Assembly: GCF_032854445.1 (NCBI RefSeq)
Contig: NC_088298.1
Coordinates: 17,505,976 to 17,569,975 of the forward strand
Length of the DNA: 64,000 nt
Source: Liolophura sinensis
Lineage: Eukaryota > Mollusca > Polyplacophora > Chitonida > Chitonidae
Direction: 5' to 3'
A program made the position numbers and the translations under genes. The notes under the pieces were generated by a model. It saw nothing but the letters and a program-made list of their open reading frames with translations, searched no databases and was not told where the DNA came from. Below, piece after piece: positions 48,601 through 60,600 of this stretch; the stretch's first letter is position 1, and each line of letters opens with the position of its first letter.

Positions 48601-51600
48601 AGTAGAGGCCTTTTAAAATAGTTCAACTTGTAACTTGTAACTTCAAACTAGAATAGGTAAACTAATTGAAGTTTGAAGTTTGTAGTTACAACTTGTAACT
48701 TTTAACTAAAGGTCTCTAGTGAGAAGTGCTAAAAAAAAAAAAAACCCAACAATTTGATGTTTACACTTAAGAAGTCAGACTAATAGTGAAACATAATTGC
48801 ATTATGGGCTTTCTGTAGGATTTGACTCACCCACTGATTTGGTATTTAATATCATTCTTCAGAATTGGCAATGTACATGTATACAACAACGTGTTCAGAT
48901 TCATGAGAGTTTCCTTCCAAAATAAAGTTGCTCGTCGTTATATAAGTGAAATATTCCTGAGTCAGGGTAAAAACACAAATCAAATAAATAAAGACATCAG
49001 ATTCATTGGCGGATGGATTGGTGATTGGCGTAAGTAGCCAATTAACTTTCTCACAGATGACACATATATTTACAAGCTAAGCAATTTAATGTGAATTCAC
49101 AATTGGCAGTAGGCAAGTGATCTCAAAGGAACGTCATGTAAGACTGCACGAACAGCCCTATAAGTGATGTCAACCACTTAGTGAAGGCAGGGCCATCCTT
49201 ACAAAAATTTTAGCTTCATGTAACCTGATAATATCTGGAAAATATGAGCTTTTATTCATTTATTATTTATTTTACTCTTACAATAAAAGACAGTATTTTA
49301 AAGTTAAATTGCACAGGAAAAGAAAATCTACAAAAAAAATTTCTGGAGAAAAGCTTGTTAAAAACTTTCCACTTTTTGAGGGACAGATGTACACAAAACA
49401 AACATTTTTTTAAAGACTGTCCAGGGGAATCATTTATACCTATATATGTATCTATATTCTCCACTCACCTGTCCTCAGTGAACTCCATGTGGTTAGGAAA
49501 AGCCAGGTACTCTATGAGCAGCTTAACTGCGTCTAGCTGACCTTTGTTACATGCCCAGTGCAGAGCCGTCATGCCCTGAGAGGAAAAACAAGCAATTAAT
49601 TACATATATTAAATAGGGCAGAAGTAAGTAAATAAGTAAATGCAAGCTTTACTACAATCCTCTATAGTCTAATCACATGACTGATACACAATGACCAATG
49701 AAATGGCTAGAAAAAATGTGAATATTTTCTATATAACTGCATTCCATCAATTGTGGATGAGAGTGCTAACCTATAGGACGATTTTGAAAATGGGGTTGTG
49801 CCCAGTTTACTTTCTAGGCTTTTGATTGGGCTAGTACCCTGAAACATGTACTGTCTGTCATTCTTTGATGGATCAGATGAGTTGGACGTCAGATGAACCC
49901 TTCTTGTGACGATGTTACGTTTCCTTTCATTCTAGGTGAAAGTAATCAGGACAACATGACGTCACAAAAAGATTGACAGTTCCGAGAGGTCTGTGGATGC
50001 GAGTATTCATCTGCTCTGCAGGAAAGTTTTCTCCGACACCAATTGAACGTAAGCAATAAGTCAAGTGATGATTACGTTATAAGATGATCACATACCTATT
50101 ACTTACAGCATTACATGGAAGACAGAAGCGGTATTATGAAAATAGCGGTTGTAAAACCATCAAGGAAACTATTTGTTGTGTTTTCCTATTTTGACAATAA
50201 CACAACTTATTTCAAGGCTTATGAAAAATCTACGTTATGTGCATTAGAATGCACTAATACACTATTATTTGGAGGAATTCCGTAAAAATATGAAAATAAA
50301 AGACGAAAAATCATTAATACGGTTGACAAGGCCCACCAAGGAATATAGGAATTTGACTGTGTTTTAAAATTTACCATATCACACATTAAATTCATCCTTG
50401 TAACTGCAATGAATTCAGTGAAAAGGGCCAAAAATACAGGCAAGTTAATTTCTTTCTGCCAATGTTTATGTAAATTTTTTTTCCACCAAACATTTCAATT
50501 CAAATTAATTTTCCACTCATGTTTTTACCAATGTATATTTTCTTTGACATAAAATTAACCTCACACCTCACAAATTGTCCTCTTGTGACCATACACACAA
50601 CACTCACCTCATTATCCTGATCATTTGGGTCGGCCTGATGTTCCATGAGTACAGACATACAGTTGACAAATCCCCCGTAAGCAGCACATTGCAGTGGCGT
50701 TCTCCTGCAGACAAGAGGACACAGGTGTTACCTCTACAGAAGACTACAGACAGAGACTGTGATTTTTCTGACTACTGTAATTCTTCAAACTTTATGCATG
50801 TTTGCAAAATTTTTATTCTTCTTTGTAGACTGTTAAAATTATACTTTTTGTGAAGCCCCGAAACCGACCAATCCTACCAAGGCAGTTTTGTCTCCAAATT
50901 CAAATTACATATGTAAATGAATTGCACTGAAAGTTGCTCTTTCGCATGCTAAAAGGTTGAGGAATTAGGGTACAGAGGCCCCTGTCACAAAACTTCGTAA
51001 ATCAGTTTTGCGTAACTTTTCGTTGCCTTATGGCACTATATCCCAGACAATGTTCTTTACAAAAAAGTTACGAGAAATGAGACTTTAGAAGTTTTGTGAA
51101 AGTGGCCCCCGGTATGTTGCCTGGAAATCAAAATGTTTACACTGGAAACATATTCATTGTGGATGGTTTATTTAGGTATGCCTCATTTCAGGATTGAACC
51201 AAGGTGATCAGATTCTCTTTGAGCTAGCTTTCTTGACAGCATGTCCATCAAGCATACCAGTCTACGTACATTGTACACAATATTTTCTCTCTTTTTCTTT
51301 TTAGCTGTTTTCTCTTATATGATGGTGCCAGGAGATTATACGTGGAGTAAACACCAACATAAAGCGATTATACTGGCAAACTTCATAATCCACGACATAC
51401 ATCTTAATGGTTACCATGGTTACCATCCAACTTCATGTAACACTACACAAAGAGCACAATCAAACCCCAATTGACAACACGTCCCACCGGCACAATGGAA
51501 ACATGGGAATCATAAAAATTCCTTGTTTGAGAATGGTACAACAAACCCTGCCTGGTGTGACCTCACAACAGAAAGCAGAGCATCTTGACTGCCCGGCCAT

Positions 51601-54600
51601 TATTATCTCCCCTTGCATATCTTGCCCACCCTGTATAAACCTATTCATATTCCGGCAATGATATTCGCAATGCAGCCATTTCTCACCCTGACTGATCTCT
51701 AATATTTGGGTCCACTCCATATTTGATCAGAGTTTGGCAGATGTAAGCATGACCTCCCAAAGCTGCCCTGTGAAAAAAAAAAAACACAAAACCACCTTAG
51801 GTAGTGTCAGGATTTCCTCCACTGATATTTATTTATTTATTTCTTTGATTGGTGTTTAACGCCGTACTCAAGAATATTTCACTTATATGATGCCGGCCAG
51901 CATTATGGTGGGAGGAAAGTGGGCAGAGCTTGGGGGAAGCCCACTACCATCCGCAAGTTGCTTGCAGGCCTTCCCACTTACGGCCGGAGAGGAAGCCATC
52001 ATGAGCTCCACCACTGATAAAAATACATTCTATAGTTCCATTTTATGATCTGACAATTACTTCTGTTATTTGGGAATCACCTCTCTGGGCGAGATCTTCT
52101 AGAAATTGTCAGGACTATTAATCATAATTTTGTGCGACAGCTACGTAGAAACCCACCAGACTATATCTGCAGAAACTTTACATCGTGGTTGCCTATGGTC
52201 TGAACTGGGGGGAGTATAGCCTCCCAGATCTGAAGTAGTGCATATGAAAAACATGTTGCCCTATCTTGGCAGCCATATTGGATTTTCATGAAAACAGTTT
52301 AAGAATCTTTTCCTTAACAACCATGAAGGTTATAAGTCTTAATCCCGATCTGTGGCTTAAAAACATAAATTTTTACGAGTATCTGCGGAAAAACCAATGT
52401 TTACTCTTGAACACTCCAACAACAACCTTAAAACATTCTTTGCTGGGCATAGCCTGACCCTATCATAAATAGATGAGGTAAGTCCGAAAGAAAATTTTTT
52501 TCTTTTATACTGGCTATGAAATTATTTGAAAGAAATCAAAGTTTGAAATCATTTTTTTGGACAATTGGTCAGGTCTGGACATATTATTAATGGTGGCCTA
52601 AACCTCACATTTGTCACTAAAGTGCTTTAGTAGAACAATGAACTCCAATCAAATCGATAATTAAATTTAATTTATTAGGACTGGAATTTAGAGGATTCCT
52701 GCGACCTACCAGTGCAGCGGAGATCGCCCATCCTGATCCAACACGTCCACTCTTGCTCCACAGTCAATCAGCGTCTGAACAACATCTGTGTGCCCGATTT
52801 CACAAGCACGAAACAAGGGCGTGTGCTTCAGCGAGTCTTTGGAATTAATCGAGGAACCAGCCCCTAACAAAAGCTTCACGGTCGTAGCGTGTCCGGATAA
52901 GGCTGCTGCATGAAGTGCAGTGCCGCCATTTTTTGTCCACCTGATGTATATCAACACCGTGTTTAAGCCAGATTTTAATGACGTCATTGGCGCCTTTCCC
53001 AGCAGCCCACATAAAAGCTGTTCTTCCCTCCACATCGGGCTCATCTGTGACGTTTTTTCTCGCCAAAAAGACGGCAACTGTGTCCTGCAAAGAGAATAAT
53101 TCCATAGATAAAAATAACAACCAACAAAATGCAGCTTTATACATAATGAAGCACTTTGCACACCCACAGATCAATTCATTTGAAACTCAAAGACAGTAAA
53201 ATAAAGTATGAATACTTCAAAAAGTTTTCATTGCTGCATTACTTATTTCATAGGGGTTTTATTTATATTTATATTTATTTATTTATTTATCTATCTGATT
53301 GGTGTTTTTGGGGTTGGGGTGGGGTGGGGGGGGCTTCAGATCTCTTTATAAATCAAACTCAAATTCTTGACATTAAAATAAAATGCAAATTAAATTCCTC
53401 AGAATCTAGCATGACTCACATCATAATTGTTCTGGGCTCCATAATGCAGGGGCGTGGCGCCGTTAGAGTCTGAGCTGCAGTAATCAGCATTCTTATCCAG
53501 TAACATCCCAACTATCTTAGAGTGTCCTGAAAATGAGTGTAACACAATAAATCTATTTTAAGTTAGAATATCAAATTATTTTCAGGTTCAACATTATTTT
53601 GCTCCTTTCAAGTAAATGCCGTGATATTTGTTTGATGATTTGCAAACAGTAATTCCACATAGCCACTTTGTACAACACATTATAACATGTATCCTAACTG
53701 CAGTGTAATGCTTTAACTTTTATGTTCTTAATTTAATTCTGGATGTATGTGGGAAAATCTTCCCGGTTTCCTCCCACCATAATGCTGGCCGCCGTCATGT
53801 AAGTGAAATATTCTTGAGTACGGCGCAAAACACAAATCGAATAAATAAATAAAATAATTTAATACATAAATTTTAATTTAGTTCTGGTCTTGTACATCAA
53901 GGGAGATAACTCAGTAGTTTCTCACTTACCCAGAACAGCAGCCCAGTGTAATGGAGTTCTGAACATGTTATCTAGTGCTGACACATTGCAGTTCTCAACA
54001 CTTGTCTGGAATATAAAACATAGAAATAAACATCAAAAAAGTTGAGCTGAAAAAAAAAGAACTAAAATCACAAAAAAAGAACAACTATATAGGAAAGAAA
54101 CTGTTCCAGTTACGTTCATGCTACATGTGCATTTTTACTGTACAAAATGTGTTGTAAACGATATCTTAACAGCTGTCAAAAACGAGCTTGTTCTGTACAT
54201 GTCTGTCTGTTAAATTTTGTCTTCATATATACAAGCCATATTGAACCATGGTGTAAAGGTCTGTCGCACAAATCCTTCAAATTACTGGAGCAACAGTACC
54301 ACATTTACGAACGCTACAAATGGTAAGTTACTGAAATAGATAAATGATAAGCTACATACCAGAACATTTACAACGTCTTCGTTCCCATCAGCCACAGCCA
54401 AATGTAAAGCTGTTCTTCCCTCATAGTCCTGCCAGTTGATCACACTGGGAGTGGTTTCCTGGGAATAACGTGGAGGTCAAATGTGCTGATATACAGGGTG
54501 TCCCAGAAGTCGTGCACCATCCTGATTTTCAATTTTTTTTTTTGCTGTTTCAGATTTAATACTGATTTTAAACTTTTTTCTCTCTTTCAGAGTTAATTAT

Positions 54601-57600
54601 GGCTAATAAGCTAACAGTACAAGAAAGAGTTGAATTGGTTTTTATGTTTGCAAGAGATGGGGCCACACACCGCTCTGCAGCTCAAGCATTCAACCTCAAC
54701 CTGGATGGTGTGTGACTTCTGGGACACCCTCTATGTCATATCTGTAATGTCTACACTTGGACAGATGGTTTAGCCGAGAACTGTTCATGAATATGTGGCC
54801 TATGACTATGTTATTTAATTATAATATTTGTACTGCATAAAATCAAATCAGGATTGATGCAATCCCTTCAGATGGACGAAGGGCTCATGACTGAATCCCG
54901 TTTCCCTAAAGGAATTTGATTGTAAATTTCAGCACTCATGAGCCGCATTGTGGACGGTGTTGCTATTTTTATTGTTAGGGATGGCGTTCTTGTTCTTTAT
55001 ATATCTCGGGGTGCATTTTCCTTACAGCTTGTACTGTATTTCACCTAAAGATGGGTAAAAAAAACTGCACTTTCAAAAGAACATGGAAGTCTTAAAATGA
55101 TACTTTTGATGCCAACATTTCTGTTTTTCTGACTCAAAATTTAGATTCAAAAATGAATTGATCTGACTAAAGCAAAATGTATGCCTTGAAAAATACTAAA
55201 GGTGAAATACAGTATACAGAGTAATGATGTACATGTATATTCTAATCATTACCAGTAATAATTTGACACAGTTAACTGTGGCGGCATCCCGACTGCTGGC
55301 TGCCCAATGTAAGGGGGTCTTCCCTTCTACATCAGGGATCCCAATGTTAGAGTCCTGTAAAATACAAAGTGTCACATTTACTTGTTACGGGTTACATGTA
55401 GCAAAACGTATATATTAAACAGCAATGAAAAGACGTGAGGCATAATGTAAATTGCCTGTCCCTGTAAAGCCAAACACAGAACAGGACATACCGGCCCCGA
55501 CAGCACAGTTGTTAGAGTGTCCGCTTCAGGAGCGGTAGTTCCAGGGTCAATCCTGGGTCAAGTCACACCTAAGACCTTGGAGGAAGTTGTAACTTCCTCA
55601 CTTGGCGTTCAGCATAAAAGGGATGGTGCAAGTATCAGTGTAATGGCTCGGGCGGGGCGGCTTACTTGCTTTTGGTAAGTCGTCTCAGGGACGCAGCCCT
55701 AGATAGAAGAGCAGTGGAAATCCTGCAACAAGGAGGCACTTCACATGCACTCCAAGGATTCCTTCGTCGTCATATGACTGAAAAATGGTTAAGTACGACG
55801 TTAAACCCCAAGCACACTCACTCACTCACTCAAAACAGGACAAATCCTCAAATTGTGGTTGGTACATTGTTCGGCAGAAATGAATCAGAGTACAAATTTT
55901 AAACTCCCAAGGGCAAAACAATTTAACTGGTGTGCTGTTTGAATTTGAATTTTTGACTTAAATCTTTAAGACATTTGATATATTTGGGCACAGCAGTAAC
56001 ACACTATTGAAAGGTTTGGACTTTACCAATGTTCAGACCATTTACTATGCACATAAGGCCCTTGCACAAGAAGACTGGAAGTTCAAAACCAGCTCAAGCT
56101 CACTCAACTGAGGCCTTAATTATGGATTTATTTCATTGGAGTTTTACGCCGTACTCAAGAAATATTTCACTTAAACTATGTCAGCCAGCATTATGGTGGA
56201 AAGAAACCTAGCAGTGCTCGGGGGAAACCCATGACCATCTGCAGGTTGCAGGAAGATCTTCCCACGTACAACTCACTGATGAGAGATTTCTGGTTTACTG
56301 TGCTGTGTTAGTGTGATAATTTTTAAGCCACAATGGCCTCAACTGCAGCTTTATATGAGGAGGCTATTCAGTTATCTTATGAGGATCTTCACACTCTGCT
56401 CACCCTTATGCTATCCACATACATTCCTCATGTTGGAAAGTCTGCCAGCGACCTGCTGATGGTTGTGGGTTTCCCTCGGGCTGATTTCCTCACACCATAA
56501 TGCTGGCCGCTGTTGTACAAGTACAATATTCTTGAGTACGGCAAAAAACACCAATCAAATAGATAAATAAACTGAATCCAAATGTGTGTTAAGAATGTAT
56601 GCTGAAGACTGCTGCTACGTACACATGTAAATGGATTTCTACACTCACACAGCCTTTTAGCTACTATGCTGAGGAGTATTAAGAAAAGTTCAAATTTCCA
56701 TATCCCAACCTACCTGCTTGATCAACATTCTGATGTGTTCCAAATTTCCATATGATGACGCCCAGTGTAAGGCAGTCCTCTGAAAAAGAGTAGAGCATGA
56801 TGACGACAGGGAGCTACAATTTAGAGTATCATACCTGGACTTGATATTATCAAACAAATGACATTCAACAAAAACGAACGCTGCCTTTATAAAAGTATAA
56901 AGATACCCTTTCTGTACTTTTCCCTTTGATATTATGCCTTGTTTATTTCTTCTACATGTAATGTATTACTATATTACACACATACTTATTGGCCAAAAAT
57001 ACTTACTTCGTGGTTATATTCAATCAGTTTAATTGGTTTACCTGGTCATTTTCCCACTCACCTTATTTTTGTCATGGTCATCTTCCCAGACACCTTACTT
57101 TTATCCCAGCTATTCTCCCCCCCCCCCTCCTCCTCCCCACCTTATTTTTGTCCCAGTTTTTGCCCTGTTCACCTTCCCATACACCTTATTTTTGCCCTGA
57201 TCATTTCCCCACCCACCTTATTTTTGTCCTGGTCATTTTCCCACCCACCTTACAATTGTCCTGGTCGTCTTCCCACCCACCTTATTTTTGTCCTGGTCGT
57301 CTTTCCACCCACCTTATTTTTATCCTGGTCGTCTATTTCTCCTGGAGACAGCTGCTTAAGAAGCAGGGCCATACACTTGGGTGACTTGTGACGAGTACAC
57401 AGATGTAGGGCAGTCTGACCTTCATTGTCCTTCTCACGAATGTTAGCACCTTTGGCAATCAGCAGTTTGAGCAGGCGAAAATTACCCTGAAATATACACA
57501 TATTCACTGTACACATGCACAGTTTTAAAGCTAGGTAGATCACGAATAAACAATGCTAGGAAAATTTATGGGCCAAATGTGAGAATCAAACAGCCATGAT

Positions 57601-60600
57601 TTAAACTTTCACAGCTGATAAAAATAACTGACCTCTGAAAGCTCCGTTAGACATTTGCAGGTAAGACTTAAATATGTATTCTTCCTACAAATACAGAATG
57701 GAGGCCACTGATCACCTCAAACTTCAATAAAAGAAACAAACGATACCAAGAAGGGCATCTATGCATTCTAAAATACATTAACAGTTGAAATTTCAATTTG
57801 TATAATTAACAGAGTGAAACAAGGTATGTACGTAGGTATGTATACGTATGCTTGGGATTAAAGACGTACTTAACAAGTTACTGATGTATCATGACGAAGA
57901 CAGCTGACATGACACAGGGCCAAGTCACATTGTACAGTCCTATAGTCTTGCTTTAACTTCTCAGTGTTGGTAGCCAAGCAAGGCAGCAACAAGTACCATC
58001 AGTCTTTGGTTTATTTTTTTATCTGATTGGTGTTTTATCGCATACTCAAGAACATTTCACTTGTATGACAGCGGTCAGCATTATGGTGGGAGGAAACCGG
58101 GCAGTGCCCGGAGGAAACCGACGACCATCTGCAGGTTGCTGCCAGACCTTCCCACTTACGGCCGGAGAGGAAGCCAGCATGAGCTGGACTTGAACTCACA
58201 GCGACCGCATTGGAAAGTCTTTGGTATTACTCGACCAAGGTTTAATTACGGCTCTCCCCCAAAGTTGAGGAAGTTCTGAAGCTGTAATGTGGCTGTCCTG
58301 TTAATGTCGTACAATAACTGTACCTTATGTCCTGCCCAGTGCAGGGCCGTCCTGCCACCCTTGTCTCTCTTGTCTATGTGGGCCCCGGCCTTGACCAGGA
58401 TCTCTGCACAGTCCAGTCTGTCCCCCAGGACACAGAACATGAGCGGGGTGCGGCCAAACTGGTCGCCAGTGTCCAAGTCCTTGCCATTAGCTGAAGACAA
58501 CAGAAGTATTAACTACATGTAACTAGCAGCAATGGAGGATTTGCTCCACTGTTGGATGTATTTAGATACGCTGCCCACATCATTATTCAATTGTAATGAT
58601 GATGGTGATATTCATGGGAGGAGAAAACTGGGTACAGTCCACAGACACCGACTTGATTAGGCATGAAATTTAACCCATTAGTAAAGATAAGCTCCATACG
58701 TGAGAAATAATCCAATAAACCTTGTTAGAACTGACTATACCAAGTAAGCCAAATCAACACCTCAGAGGTCTCCTTAGTTCACACAGGTTCAGGTAAGATA
58801 AGCTTGGGGTCCTCAGACGCTAACACATGTGATTTTAAGGTAGCTGCCAACAGTTCGACAACAATTTGGGCTGTCATGATGTACATATCTCTATATCACT
58901 CAAAATTTCAACCCAAAAAGTGCAGTTTTATAAATGTCATAAAATATTAAGTTAGATAATGAAACTTACCTTTTCCTAGTAGGATATCATCGTAAGTATC
59001 AAACAAACCCCGAAACACCTTTCTAAAATCAACAGAACTTCCAGAACACGAGGAAAATGAGCAATTTAGTCACAGACAAATTCTACAGGTCCTTCAGAAT
59101 ATATATTCAATTTAGCAAACATCATAAAAACACCCCTTTTTGCCATGTTAACCCTGTGTGAATTTTTGAAACTTGTGAAGTGCTGATTCAGCTGGTTTGA
59201 CATCCCTTTCGTATTATAAATACTCACTGAAAAGAAGGCGACTTAACATGGTCTTGTCCCCGTTAACAGCCGCAGCATGAAGCTGGGTGACAGTATCCAC
59301 CTTAGGTGCAGGGCTGGCCTTTGCCAGAGGGTTCGGGGCAGTTTCCACCTGGAACCAGAGAGTGTGTTATACATCTATTTGCAATCATTGTGATATATAT
59401 CTTCCTTTGACACACCACCTACCAATTTGTATCAATGCAGAGTTATGTGGTTCAGCTCAATACAGTCTGGGGAGTGATGTGTGACATGAATTCCTTCCTA
59501 ATCAATGCAATTCATACATGTACATCACACTTCAAGTATACATGTGTCTGACTGATTGATTTATTTCTGTATTTACTTGATTACTGTTTTACTCTGTACT
59601 CAAGAAAATTTCAGTTTTGTATATGACGCCGGACAGCATTATGGTGGGCAGAGCTCAGGGGACATCCTTTCAATATTTGCAGGTTGCTAACACAAATTCC
59701 CACAGACAGGTGATAGTTTTACTGCTCTGTGCTAGAGACTTGTCAGAGGACCAGGAAAACAAAGTTTACAACTTTACATGTAGAGCTAAATTCTACACCA
59801 TGCTTACAACACTCTCTTAGTCATTTTAGCAGTCATAGGGAATATGAAGATGCAGTTCACATCAGAATCTGTAGATCATTAAAAAAAATGAAACAGATAA
59901 ATCAAAGTTCTTCAAAAATTTTAAGATCATGACCACAGTGTGGTTCACAAGTGGGTACCAGATTTCTGAAAAGTCCGAAAATATTAGTTACAAATATCTT
60001 GCTTACAAGATTAGGCCATTAACACTTTTGAACTTATCTTTGTTTTGCCTAATGAGTCTCTCTTTCACGTCTTTAAAAAAAACTTGTGCTTGTATGTCCA
60101 AGTTCATGTTGACATGAGTTTATATTCAGCCTTACTTCATTCTGCAGCCCCTATGTTCACATGAGTTTATATTCAGCCTTACTTCATTATGCAGCCCCTA
60201 AGTTCACTTGAGTTTATATTCAGCCTTACTTCCTTCTGCAGCCCCTATGTTCACATGAGTTTATATTCAGCCTTACTTCATTCTGCAGCCCCTATGTTCA
60301 CATGAGTTTATATTCAGCCTTACTTCATTCTGCAGCCCCTATGTTCACATGAGTTTATATTCAGACTTACTTCATTCTGCAGCCCCTAAGTTCACATGAG
60401 TTTATATTCAGCCTTACTTCATTCTGCAGCCCCTTGCCCCTCGATGTTCCCGCCAATGCAGTCATTTCATCCTCTTGCACCTAAAAAACAGTTATGGTTA
60501 TATCTTGTTAATTTATTTACTGGAATGGGGCTGAATGCCATGCTCCCAGGAATACTGAATACATTTGTAAGTCAATCATTACATTAGACAATCCTGAAAA

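Noticed and set aside
58985-59030. Possible extra inversin exon in intron 3 (ttttag acceptor, AAAAG-GTAAGT donor)
   Set aside because: In the required phase it meets a TGA, and the sequence belongs to dispersed element E, which is also found at 13255 and 42120.
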